Positions 39,914 through 48,372 are shown, counted from the stretch's first letter. The stretch is 57,051 nucleotides of DNA from an uncultured Bacteroidales bacterium (GCA_902781045.1 CACZHT010000018.1:27373-84423), one strand, 5' to 3'. Notes: generated by a model from the sequence alone, not told the origin. A program made the numbers and translations.

Positions 39914-41817
39914 TGCTCAATAAGTTTGGAATGTAAATCACCTGGCAACATTCGTTCAAACTTGGCGCGACTGCCTCTTGGGATGGTGATGGAGGACAAA
40001 CTTTTGCATATCGAAAAAGCCCTGTCTCCGATATGTGTCACGGAATCAGGGATGATGATAGAGGACAAACTTGTGCAAGAAGAAAAAGCTCTGTCACCGA
40101 TATGTGTCACGGAATCAGGGATGGTGATGGAGAATAAGCTTTTGCACCCGTAAAAAGCTCTGTCACCGATATGTGTCACGGAATCGGGGATGGTGACGGA
40201 GGACAAGCTTGTGCAAGAAGAAAATGCACTTTTACTGATATGTGTCACGGAATCGGGGATGGTGATGGAGGACAAACTTTTGCACCCTGAAAAAGCACTG
40301 TCACCGATATGTGTCACCGAATCGGGAATAAAGAAACGTGGAGCACTTTTGTTGAAAAACGAGATAAGAGTTTTCTTGCCTTTGGTGTATAAGGCGTGTT
40401 CATCAGCCTCGAAGGCAGAATTATAACACTCAACTTTGCCTACTCCACTGCGTGCGAAAGGATTCGCTCCGATATATGTCAATGAATCAGGGATGGTGAC
40501 GGAAGACAAACTTTCGCAGCCCCCAAAAGCTCTGTCACCGATATGTGTCACGGAATCAGGGATGGTGACGGAGGACAAACTTTTGCACCCGTCAAAAGCA
40601 CTGTCACCGATATGTGTCACCGAATCAGGGATGTTGATGGAGGACAAGCTTGTGCACTCGTCAAAAGCACTGTCACCGATATGTGTCAATGAATCAGGGA
40701 TGGTGACGGAAGACAAATTAATGCTCAAAAAAAACGCACTGTCACAAATGACTTTTGTTCCTTGGCAGATGTTATAGTGCGCAACATTTGTGCCTCTCAA
40801 CAACCTTAGCCCATCAGCACTGTAAAGGGCACCAAATTCATCCCTCACTCCGTTTTCCAGGTCTTCTGCAGTAACTTTGGTGGAGAGATTTCGCAACTCG
40901 GCATTTTTCTGGGGCTTGGAGATTAGGAAGGTGCGGAAACTGGTGTTGCTGAGGGTTTGCTGGGCATGGGCGAGGTGGTAGAGGGCATAGAGCCGCTCGA
41001 AGTCGGGGTTGCTCAGCAGAGAATGCAGACGGGCATGGATGTCGCTATTTGGCAGGTCGCGGTTGTCGGCCTCGGAGAGCAACAGGGTGTCGCCTTGTCC
41101 TGCGGGCAGCAATGATGGGTCTAGCGAAATGGCGCAGAGCTGCATGGCGATGGTGGCGAGTGAGAAGTCGTCGATGTGCTCGTTGAAGTCTTCTTCTGTT
41201 CGTGCTGGGTGACGGTAGTCGGGTGAACCGAGTTCGCGCGCCTTCTGTCCCTGCATGGCTGGAACATACATGCCGTCGTAGTCGACCAGCACCAGTGATC
41301 CATCATCACGGACGAGGATGTTGTCGGGCTTGAGGTCGCCATGGGCAAACGGTTGGCTCATCAGCCACGATGCCATACGGCAGAACTGATAGGTTAGCAT
41401 CTGCAGCGCATGCTGGTCGTGCAGGTTTTTCCGCACATATCTGTCGAGCGTGATGCCCTCCACCCAGTCCATCACGACAACCGGGAACTCGGTCTCACTG
41501 CATGCGTCTGTATCGACAAACAACTCTTTGTCACAGAACTTGATGGGCACGAGAAAGTCGCTGGAGACAAACTCTAACTCATCAGCAATGAGGCGATAGC
41601 TCTCGTTTCGCCCCAGCTGATCCTTGATGAAGCACTTCACCGCATAGCACTTGCCGTCACGCTCGCTGCGCATCTTGAACACCACAGCAAAGTTGCCGCT
41701 ACTCATCACTGGGTTGCCATCACCGTCCAACACTGGCCGCAGATGGTTCAGCTGCTCTAGGTTCTCTTCAGCCAGCCGAATGGCCTCAACATATTCTGAT
41801 ATCAGTGGATAGTTCAT
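39910..41817 (-). CDS. Ser/Thr protein kinase fused to BspA-type leucine-rich repeats
   Basis: Residues ~35-290 of 635 form a protein kinase: Gly-rich loop SSGNFAVVF (39-47), ATP-binding Lys61 in YAVKCF, catalytic FAHGDLKPDNIL (158-168; HGD rather than HRD, Asp161), metal Asp179 in LVDYDGM (DYD in place of DFG), and GSPDYRHP in the activation segment. Residues ~355-620 are about eleven LRR_5 repeats of 23 residues (IPDSVTHIGDSAFxGCxSLSSVT), encoded by near-identical 69-bp units, so the repeat part is recent and may vary in number. No signal or membrane helix: an intracellular kinase with a protein-binding tail. It is the first gene of the operon with NADAR-like, DarT-vWA, PP2C and a 55-residue protein; all junctions but one overlap or nearly so. 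Confidence 0.88.
   Translation of the reverse strand: MNYPLISEYVEAIRLAEENLEQLNHLRPVLDGDGNPVMSSGNFAVVFKMRSERDGKCYAVKCFIKDQLGRNESYRLIADELEFVSSDFLVPIKFCDKELFVDTDACSETEFPVVVMDWVEGITLDRYVRKNLHDQHALQMLTYQFCRMASWLMSQPFAHGDLKPDNILVRDDGSLVLVDYDGMYVPAMQGQKARELGSPDYRHPARTEEDFNEHIDDFSLATIAMQLCAISLDPSLLPAGQGDTLLLSEADNRDLPNSDIHARLHSLLSNPDFERLYALYHLAHAQQTLSNTSFRTFLISKPQKNAELRNLSTKVTAEDLENGVRDEFGALYSADGLRLLRGTNVAHYNICQGTKVICDSAFFLSINLSSVTIPDSLTHIGDSAFDECTSLSSINIPDSVTHIGDSAFDGCKSLSSVTIPDSVTHIGDRAFGGCESLSSVTIPDSLTYIGANPFARSGVGKVECYNSAFEADEHALYTKGKKTLISFFNKSAPRFFIPDSVTHIGDSAFSGCKSLSSITIPDSVTHISKSAFSSCTSLSSVTIPDSVTHIGDRAFYGCKSLFSITIPDSVTHIGDRAFSSCTSLSSIIIPDSVTHIGDRAFSICKSLSSITIPRGSRAKFERMLPGDLHSKLIEQ
39972..40735 (-). 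repeat. 69-bp tandem repeats encoding the LRR tail of the kinase
   Basis: Units around tgtcaccgatatgtgtcac (encoding VTHIGD) recur about every 69 bp, interrupted by a diverged stretch at about 40320-40470. High identity between units would allow copy-number change by recombination without frameshift. Not a CRISPR array: the whole 69-bp unit is conserved and coding. Confidence 0.85.
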
Positions 41818-41834
41818 CGATTCTTAACTTTCTG

Positions 41835-41867
41835 CAAAGTTAAAGCTTTTTTCTCGAAAATCCAAGT
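41835..41867 (-). promoter_or_regulatory. Likely promoter of the kinase/DarT operon
   Basis: On the minus strand CTTG (41864-41867), 21 bp, TAACTTTG (41835-41842): a perfect -7 box with a -33 box differing by one base. Predicted leader is about 10 nt. Confidence 0.62.
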
Positions 41868-41913
41868 GATGTAGTGGCTTTATTTGGGCAAACTTCTCGA
41901 TTCTCTGTATTAG

Positions 41914-41937
41914 ATTTTGCACGAGCTCGTGCAAAAT
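41914..41937. promoter_or_regulatory. 24-bp perfect palindrome upstream of the kinase/DarT operon
   Basis: A perfect palindrome (arms ATTTTGCACGAG / CTCGTGCAAAAT, centre GAGCTC) lies about 47 bp upstream of the -33 box of the operon. It could be an operator for a dimeric regulator or a short hairpin; the 3' flank lacks a strong T-run, so terminator use is less likely. Confidence 0.55.
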
Positions 41938-42054
41938 GATTCAATCCTTTGATTTCACGAATACTTATCGGGCAAAGTAACTTTTCCCTGGTAAAAGCAA
42001 GGGGTGGGGAGATTTTCGCTTTTTGGAAAAACCTTAGTTGCATGGGGAATAATT

Positions 42055-42088
42055 AAAATGTCGGGACACACGTGTGTCCCGACATTTT
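42055..42088. terminator. Perfect 34-bp palindromic terminator
   Basis: Arms of 17 bp (AAAATGTCGGGACACAC facing its complement) form a hairpin with flanking A/T tracts on both sides, so it can terminate on either strand. It lies beyond the end of the T9SS-cargo gene, separating it from the kinase operon. Confidence 0.85.
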
Positions 42089-42278
42089 CTCTTGTAAAAA
42101 CAACTTACGCAACTTGCACTGCCCAAATTGGTTATAAATATTGTTCAGGTTGTTTGAGTTGTTTTCTTTTTTATCAGTAAAATCTGCATGAGGCCTTTGC
42201 TCTCACTTAATCACGACGTTGAGCTTGCGCTCTAAGTCGTTCACGTTCGGCCAAATTTGAGCAAGCTCAGTTTGGCGC
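42089..42278. other. Intergenic stretch with an echo of the T9SS gene end
   Basis: No gene is seen. At 42208-42219 is a ttaatcacgacg sequence that, read on the minus strand, gives a VVIK-stop ending like that of the gene stopping at 42279, preceded by an LERKLN-like stretch. It may be a remnant of a second T9SS sorting-domain end. Confidence 0.4.
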
Positions 42279-44681
42279 TCACTTAATCACGACTTTGCGG
42301 CCGTCTTGACGGACGTAGATGCCGGGACGCAGCTTGTCGCTGTCGACACGGCGGCCCAGCAGGTCGTAGAGCTGCATGCTCTGGCTCTGGCCGGCAGTGA
42401 CCTCGGTGATGCCCGAGTTGCTCAGGTCATACCAGGTGATGTCGCTCTCGTTGGTCTCGCCACCGCCGGTGTAGATGCTCTTGGCACCAATGGCCTGCCA
42501 GTTCTCAATGCCGTCGGCATGCACATAGACTGTCTCGCCGCCTTGCATCACCTCCCAGTAGTCGGTGTAGAGATAGGGGATGATGGTGAGGTCTTCGGTG
42601 GCATACTCATAGCGGCTGGCCTCCAGGGTGATGGGGCTGGCCTGGCCATCCTGCATCGAGAAGAGCTGGTAGCTGAGCTTGCTGGCAAAGATGGGATTGC
42701 CGTCGATGTCCTCGAGCGGGATGTTCATCTCCAGCATGTAGCCGTAGCTGCCGTTGAGCTTGAAGCTCAAAATCTCGGGTGCAGCGGGGATGGCGGCCAC
42801 ATCGGCGGCACGGGTGATGACAACGTCGGTCATCACGTCTGCAGGCTCGTCGTAGGTCTCACCCTCGAGCTGATAGGTGCTGGTCGAGGTATAACCCTCG
42901 GCAGTGGTGAAGGTGTCGGTCTCGGGGTCGTAGGTCATGGTGGCACCGTTGAACACAATCTCCATGTCGATGCCCCAAGCGTCGAAGTTGCCCAGGAAGT
43001 GCTTCGGGAAGGTGACCGTGCCGTCGTCATTCATCGTGCCCTTGACCCAAGCGTCGGTGATCCACTTGCTCAAGCCCTGGATGTAGACATCGTTGCCGTC
43101 GAAGCCCACCAGCACGTCGGCCTTGTGCTCCTCGGGATATTCTTCGCCAAACTGCAGGTCGGTGGCCGTGAGTGTGTAGGTGTTGGTCTCCAGACCCTCG
43201 GGAGGAGTGATCACGACCTTCTCGTTCTCATAGACGTTGTACCAGTCGATGTCGCTGTAGTGGGTCTCGCCACCGCCGGTGTAGACGCTGCGCACACCCA
43301 TCTGCTGCACACCCTCGCCCAGGCCGTAGACAACAGCCAGCTCGCCGTGAGCCATAAAGTTGATGTCGTCGCCGAAGTTATAGGGGATGGTCGTCTTGTC
43401 CTCGTCGAAGCCATAGAGGTCGGCCGTGAAGATGTACTGCTCGGGGCCGTTGCCACGGTCGACAAAGAGCTGGTAGCCCAGCTTGTCGGTGAGCAGCGGG
43501 TTGCCGTCGACATCCAGGGTGGGGATGCTCAGCACAACGAAGCCGAAGTCGTCGTCGGCATAATACTCATAGTAGCCGAATGTGGGCTTGGCCGGTGTGG
43601 CGGCCACATCCTGGATGGGCGTGAGCTTGACATTGCCGTGGATGTCATACCAGCGCACTTCCTCGTCCGAGGCACTGATGGCATACCACTGCTGGGCGGT
43701 GAGTGTGCCGGTGGCTTCATCCAGGGTCATCACCATCGGGGCCGGGTCGTTGCTGTAGGGCGTGGCTCCCATGAAGTAGAACTGGTAGGCGTCGCCCTGA
43801 TAGATGAATGTGCCGAAGTACTGTCCGTTGTCGAAGACATAGGTGTCGCCCTCGCGGTGCCCCTTGACCCAAGCCTGGGGCAGATAGATGCACAGACCCT
43901 GGACATAGATGTCGTCACCGTCAAAGCCCACCTTGGCATTGCTGGCCAGAGGATCACCCTCAAACCAGTCATTCTCGTAGCCCATGTAGGTGCCGGTCAG
44001 AGCGTAGTCCTGGGTCTCGAGACCCTCGGGCACCTCGACCACATCGCCCTCGGGCACGATGGTCATCTGGCTGTCGAACTGATAGAACCAGGCCAGCTCG
44101 CTGTCGCTCGAGTTCTCGACGATGTAGCACACCACATCCTGCGACAGGATGAACGTGCCCAGAGCGGCGTTGTAGTTGAACACGGCATCGATGGGTGCAT
44201 AGCCGTCGTTGAGCGGCGTGACAGGGAAGAAATAGTCGTCATAGCCGTTGAACTTGCCATAATACTGCATGGGGAACGACACGGTCATGTCCTCGCTGTT
44301 GAGCGTGCCCTTGATCCAGGCCTCGGGCAGCAGGACGCTGAAGCCCTGGATGTAGACATCATCGCCGTCAAGGCCGACCTTGACTGGGTTGCTCACCTGC
44401 TCCCACGACGAGCCGTCGAAGATGTAGCCGTTCAGACGGTAGTTCTCGGTTTCGAGGTCGGCGGGCGGTGTCACCGCCTCGGCGTTGGCCTGTTGCGGGG
44501 CACGGGCTGCCGATGATGCCTTGACATCGACACGAGGAGCATCGATGACATGGCGCTTGTGGCCTAGCATCTCTTTGTTGTTGGACTTGCGCAGGCTGTT
44601 GTGGCTCAAGGCCGACATCTGCTGCGCGCTCACGGCCATCGAAACGATGGCGGCCATGAGCAATAACGTAAATTTTTTCAT
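42279..44681 (-). CDS. Secreted T9SS cargo protein with three internal repeats
   Basis: The 800-residue protein starts with a signal peptide (MKKFTLLLMAAIVSMAVSA). Three copies of a ~75-residue module follow, each opening with LET-x-x-Y-x-L and containing V-G-x-D-G-x-D-V/I-Y-I/V-Q-G-L/F then AWV/IKG: near residues 76-140, 220-290 and 496-565. Between them are beta-sandwich segments with paired TGGGETHYSDIDWY / TGGGETNESDITWY motifs. The last ~40 residues (SMQLYDLLGRRV, then LRPGIYVRQDGRKVVIK) are a type A T9SS sorting domain, so the protein should cross the outer membrane by type IX secretion and be attached or released. No catalytic residues are recognised; carbohydrate or protein binding is possible. 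It has its own promoter and terminator. Confidence 0.88.
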   Translation of the reverse strand: MKKFTLLLMAAIVSMAVSAQQMSALSHNSLRKSNNKEMLGHKRHVIDAPRVDVKASSAARAPQQANAEAVTPPADLETENYRLNGYIFDGSSWEQVSNPVKVGLDGDDVYIQGFSVLLPEAWIKGTLNSEDMTVSFPMQYYGKFNGYDDYFFPVTPLNDGYAPIDAVFNYNAALGTFILSQDVVCYIVENSSDSELAWFYQFDSQMTIVPEGDVVEVPEGLETQDYALTGTYMGYENDWFEGDPLASNAKVGFDGDDIYVQGLCIYLPQAWVKGHREGDTYVFDNGQYFGTFIYQGDAYQFYFMGATPYSNDPAPMVMTLDEATGTLTAQQWYAISASDEEVRWYDIHGNVKLTPIQDVAATPAKPTFGYYEYYADDDFGFVVLSIPTLDVDGNPLLTDKLGYQLFVDRGNGPEQYIFTADLYGFDEDKTTIPYNFGDDINFMAHGELAVVYGLGEGVQQMGVRSVYTGGGETHYSDIDWYNVYENEKVVITPPEGLETNTYTLTATDLQFGEEYPEEHKADVLVGFDGNDVYIQGLSKWITDAWVKGTMNDDGTVTFPKHFLGNFDAWGIDMEIVFNGATMTYDPETDTFTTAEGYTSTSTYQLEGETYDEPADVMTDVVITRAADVAAIPAAPEILSFKLNGSYGYMLEMNIPLEDIDGNPIFASKLSYQLFSMQDGQASPITLEASRYEYATEDLTIIPYLYTDYWEVMQGGETVYVHADGIENWQAIGAKSIYTGGGETNESDITWYDLSNSGITEVTAGQSQSMQLYDLLGRRVDSDKLRPGIYVRQDGRKVVIK

Positions 44682-44727
44682 AGGCTTTGTTGTTTATTGT
44701 TTGTTGTTTGGGGTTAATATTCGTTGG

Positions 44728-44759
44728 CAAAAATAATGATATTCTTTGAAATGTGCAAA
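44728..44759 (-). promoter_or_regulatory. Promoter of the T9SS cargo gene
   Basis: On the minus strand TTTG (44756-44759), 20 bp, TATTTTTG (44728-44735), a consensus match; leader of about 40 nt. Confidence 0.78.
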
Positions 44760-44876
44760 TATTTCAACACAAAACCACTGATTTTAGTTTCAGAGGTTAG
44801 TTGCTCGCTTCTTATGCAGCTAAGCACGAAGCGAACTGTGCAATGAGATTATGATTATGAATGAATTATGAATTTT

Positions 44877-46517
44877 TCAGAACCCGGTCCACTGCTGGCG
44901 CCAGATGTGGCGGGCTAGTTCGTCCCAACGCACGATGGTGGCTCCGAAGAAGTCGGCCACATAGCCGTTGAGCATCTGTTGGGCTGCATTGGGGTCGGCG
45001 GCATTGAGGCTCTGCCACGACTGCTCGACCCACGGCAGTTCGCGCTGGCCCTTGTGCACATAGTAGTCGCGCAGTGGCTCGAGCACCTTGCGGTAAGTGC
45101 CCCAGCGAACCGTGGCCAGGCGGTTGGCCTTGCGGTAGTGCCACAGCGCGGCATCGTCACGGTCGCTGTGCTGGCCGCACACCTGCAGCAGCTTGGGCAG
45201 CTCGGTCGTGCCGCTGAAGATGGGGAAACGCGGACTCTCGCCGGGGTTGTCAAGCGCCATCCAGCACACGCCGCCCACCTCGTCGGGCAGCCACGAGCGC
45301 AGTTGGATGACGGTGCTGTAGGCACACCACGACACGCTCACGGTGCGGATGTTCTTCATCGCCGAGTCGCCCATGGCATAGTACATGTTGATTTCGTCGG
45401 GGCGCATCCAGGGGTTGCTCACAGGCGACACGATTGAGTCGGGTTCGTTCGCCACAAGGTTGCCCTGCTTGTCCTTGCGCTTGGGGTTGGGGATGCGGTG
45501 ACGGCCGCTCAGGTTCTTGTCACTGCCCTCATAGTAGCTGCCCAGCAACGCCATCACACGCTCGACGCTCACCAGCGAGTCGGGCTTGACGCTCAGGGGC
45601 AGCTCCTGGATAGTGTCGCTCAGGTGCAGGCTCGGTGCCAGGGCGTTCATGATGTAGTGCTCGCGCACGCTGTAGTTCTTCGGTTCCTTCAGATAGTTGC
45701 CGCCGCTGTAGACGCGCCAGAAGCTGAACTCCTGCTTGCCGTCCCACAGCTTGAGCCGTCGAGCCACGTCGTGGACATTGTCGCTGGCCATGAAGTGGTC
45801 AGGGTCGTTGAGGTTCAGGCGGCCGATGCGCGAGATGTTGGCCGACACGGCAATCTCGTCATCGGGGATGCGTTGCGCCGCCCACACGCCACCAATCTTT
45901 TTAGGTCCCTCACCGAAGACCTCAAAAATCCACACTTCATTCTTGTCGGCGATGGTCAGGCACTCGCCACTGTCGCCGTAGCCATACTGCTTGACCAGTT
46001 GGCCCATCAGCCGGATGGCTTCGCGCGCTGAAGTGCACCGCTCCAGGGCGATGCGCTGCAGCTCCTCGATGGTGAACATGCCTTGCCGGTTGCGCAGGGT
46101 GTCACGGCCGCCGATGGTGGTCTCGCCCATGGCCAGCTGCTTCTCGTTGAGGCAGGGATAGGCTGTGTCCAAGTAGCGATAGGTGTGCCGCACTTGCGGA
46201 ATCACTCCCTTGCGATACATCTTGGTGCTGTCTTGTGGCGTCTGGGTGTGCATGCGCCCATCGTAGATGGCGGTGACCGTGTCGCGCTCGTAGTCGCGGG
46301 CCGGGGTCATGGTCATCCAGGTGCGGTACCACGAGTCGCAGGTGTGCGAGGTGATGACCGATCCGTCGGTGCTGGCTCGCTTGCCCACCATGATGCTGGT
46401 GCATGACATGCGTTTCATGCCCTCGGGCGTTGTTTCGTCGGTCTGTGCGCCGACGGTCAGTGTTGCGGCCACCAGCAGGGTCGCCAGCAGTGTATGCTTA
46501 ATTAGTTTATAATTCAT
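44877..46517 (-). CDS. Secreted C69-family dipeptidase
   Basis: The 546-residue protein has a signal peptide (MNYKLIKHTLLATLLVAATLTVGA) and then MSCTSIMVGKRASTDGSVITSHTCDS, the N-terminal nucleophile region of C69 (PepD/U34) dipeptidases; Cys39 would become the active nucleophile after removal of the propeptide. Further family blocks are MGETTIGGRDTLRN, TSAREAIRLMGQLVKQYGYGDSGECLTIADKNEVWIFEVFGEGPKKIGGVWAAQRIPDDEIAVSANISRIG, and PWMRPDEINMYYAMGDSAMKNIRTVSVSWCAYSTVIQLRSWLPDEVGGVCWMALDNPGESPRFPIF. The last recurs in the family. Acts in periplasm or outside on short peptides. AATTATGAATT repeats sit at both ends of the gene, and a 53-bp repeat array lies just upstream. Confidence 0.93.
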   Translation of the reverse strand: MNYKLIKHTLLATLLVAATLTVGAQTDETTPEGMKRMSCTSIMVGKRASTDGSVITSHTCDSWYRTWMTMTPARDYERDTVTAIYDGRMHTQTPQDSTKMYRKGVIPQVRHTYRYLDTAYPCLNEKQLAMGETTIGGRDTLRNRQGMFTIEELQRIALERCTSAREAIRLMGQLVKQYGYGDSGECLTIADKNEVWIFEVFGEGPKKIGGVWAAQRIPDDEIAVSANISRIGRLNLNDPDHFMASDNVHDVARRLKLWDGKQEFSFWRVYSGGNYLKEPKNYSVREHYIMNALAPSLHLSDTIQELPLSVKPDSLVSVERVMALLGSYYEGSDKNLSGRHRIPNPKRKDKQGNLVANEPDSIVSPVSNPWMRPDEINMYYAMGDSAMKNIRTVSVSWCAYSTVIQLRSWLPDEVGGVCWMALDNPGESPRFPIFSGTTELPKLLQVCGQHSDRDDAALWHYRKANRLATVRWGTYRKVLEPLRDYYVHKGQRELPWVEQSWQSLNAADPNAAQQMLNGYVADFFGATIVRWDELARHIWRQQWTGF

Positions 46518-46544
46518 AATTTATAATTCATAATTTATAATTTC

Positions 46545-46738
46545 TGCCTCGCTGTTTTTTTGCCTCTCAACAATTTTTGCAATTCAGTGCAATGGCTGCC
46601 TCGCTTGCTTTTTGCCTCTCAACAATTTTTGCAATTTGGTGCAATTTCTGCCTTGCTGTTTTTTTGCCTCTCAACAATTTGTGCAATTTGGTGCAGTTGC
46701 TGCTACATTGCACTGAATTGCAGAAATTGTTGAGCGGC
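46545..46738. repeat. Small array of the 53-bp CTCTCAACAATTTTTGCAAT repeat
   Basis: Three forward copies starting near 46564, 46616 and 46669 are followed by one inverted copy ending in TTGTTGAGCGG (near 46709-46738). The last forward and the inverted copy can fold back on each other. The same unit makes the larger arrays at 55.9-57.05 kb. Confidence 0.85.
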
Positions 46739-46761
46739 CTAATGCTTTATATAAAAGCATG

Positions 46762-48372
46762 TTACTGCTTCTCGTTCTGGCGCAGGCGCTTGATGTAAGC
46801 CAGCTCGCTCAGGGCGTAGTCGCTGTTCTCGGGGTCGTCGAGCATGGCGGTGAAAGCTTTCTCGGCCTCGTCAAGCTGGTGATGGTCAATCAGGGCGTAG
46901 GCACGACGGCGGCGCATGAAGTTGATGAAGCTCTGCAGCCCATCAGGGATGTCCTCGTCGTGCTCATACTGATCGTGGATGGACTGGGCGATGTCGTCGG
47001 TGACAGCGAACAGACGGAAGTCTTTTCCGTTGGCCAGGCAGTTAATCAGTTCGGTGGTGTGCCGCACATTGCCATCGCTGCGCACATAGTCCAGATAGTA
47101 GTAGGCATCGCGGTAGAGGCGCAACTCGGTGTAGCAAAAACCGATGTAGTAGCACGTCTCGACAAACGCATTCCTCATCTCCTTTCGCAGATCCAGATAG
47201 ATTGTACGCATGCCATTGAAGGCGTTCTCCAGGTGCTGCAATGCCTGATAGTAGCACTTGTCGAGCATCAGTTTGCGCCCCCAGTACATGTTGTATCCAA
47301 TGTTGGCATCAGCCACATCGACGATGAGTTGTTGCAGCTCGTCGAGAGGCTCGCCGTCGCGGCGCCGGAGCCGGGCTTCCTGCCACATGTAGTCAAACTC
47401 GGCCCTCATCTTGGCCGTGTCGAGGCCGCTCCAGGCGATGAGCACGGTGCTGACTTGGGGCTGCCCAGTATCGCTGCTGATCGATGCCGTGCGGCTGGGC
47501 GATGGCTGAACCAGTGTGGCGGTGATGCGCCAGTATTGCGCAGTGTCGCCCTCGACCGGTTCAGGAACAAACAGCATTGTGGCAAGGTGCGTTGTCTCAT
47601 CGTTGCCCAGGGTCAGCCTGACCAGAGCGGTCAATGGCTGCCCGTCGGCCAGCTGGCTGGCCACAGCGTCTAGTGTCTGCAGGTCGTTGCCCGTCAGGGT
47701 GGTTTGGCGGTCTAACACCACTTCCTGGCAGTTCACTCCCTTCAAGCCCAGCATGCGCTCGAGCAGCTGATTGAAGTTAGGCTTGTCGACGGTGAAGTCC
47801 CACTGCTCGACCGGGTCGGGCTGATGGCGCATCTCCTGCTGGGCCAGCAAGTGGCGCTCTCGCAACAGTTGCTGGTGGTTGAGCTCCACGTCATCGGTGC
47901 CGTCAGTTGCCGCGGTCTGCTTCAGGCTGCTGTAGTCGTCGCAGAATTGCCGCTGGAAGTAGAAGCATGCTGTCAAGCTCTCGGGCAGCTCGTCGGGCCA
48001 CACGGTGTTGACAAAGAACGACAGGTGCACATGCGCCTTGTTGTCTTCCTCGCTGGTCGAGTAGGTAAACTTGATGAGCGTGTTGCTCGCGTTATAGTGG
48101 TTGCACAGCGTGCGCACCAGCGGCAGCTCATCGATGGGCATGTCGGCAATGCCTGGGAAGGTGATGTCCACCCCGCGGTTGCTGTCCTTGATGTCGGCCA
48201 CAAAGTGTCCGCCCTGGTAGTCGAAGTAGTAGCGTGTGCTCTTGCCCTTGCGGTCGTCCTGCTCGTGCCACTTGCAGTTGTTCCGGCGCATGACTGCCTT
48301 GAAGTCGGCCTTGACCGATGTGCGCTCACGCTTGCGCTTGACTCGCTGCAGAATCTCGTTAAGTTTCATCAT
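46762..48372 (-). CDS. Hypothetical protein with TPR-like C-terminal region
   Basis: I do not recognise a named family for this 536-residue protein. The N-terminal ~140 residues contain a basic stretch and a beta-rich domain (STRYYFDYQGGHFVADIKDSNRGVDITFPGIADMP), resembling a small YbjN-like fold. The C-terminal ~200 residues have helical hairpins such as NIGYNMYWGRKLMLDKCYYQALQHLENAFNGM and ETCYYIGFCYTELRLYRDAYYYLDYV, typical of TPR repeats. No signal peptide, so probably cytosolic. The start overlaps the stop of the solute-binding-like gene by 4 nt (ATGA), making it the third gene of a porin / binding protein operon. Its link to that pair is unknown. Confidence 0.78.
   Translation of the reverse strand: MMKLNEILQRVKRKRERTSVKADFKAVMRRNNCKWHEQDDRKGKSTRYYFDYQGGHFVADIKDSNRGVDITFPGIADMPIDELPLVRTLCNHYNASNTLIKFTYSTSEEDNKAHVHLSFFVNTVWPDELPESLTACFYFQRQFCDDYSSLKQTAATDGTDDVELNHQQLLRERHLLAQQEMRHQPDPVEQWDFTVDKPNFNQLLERMLGLKGVNCQEVVLDRQTTLTGNDLQTLDAVASQLADGQPLTALVRLTLGNDETTHLATMLFVPEPVEGDTAQYWRITATLVQPSPSRTASISSDTGQPQVSTVLIAWSGLDTAKMRAEFDYMWQEARLRRRDGEPLDELQQLIVDVADANIGYNMYWGRKLMLDKCYYQALQHLENAFNGMRTIYLDLRKEMRNAFVETCYYIGFCYTELRLYRDAYYYLDYVRSDGNVRHTTELINCLANGKDFRLFAVTDDIAQSIHDQYEHDEDIPDGLQSFINFMRRRRAYALIDHHQLDEAEKAFTAMLDDPENSDYALSELAYIKRLRQNEKQ

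Noticed and set aside
39972..40735. CRISPR-like or noncoding tandem repeat
   Set aside because: The 69-bp units are in frame and encode LRR_5 repeats of the kinase protein.
42306..44516. Long plus-strand open frame (736 residues) opposite the T9SS cargo gene
   Set aside because: Antisense shadow: the minus-strand frame has a signal peptide, internal repeats, sorting domain and promoter; the plus frame has none.
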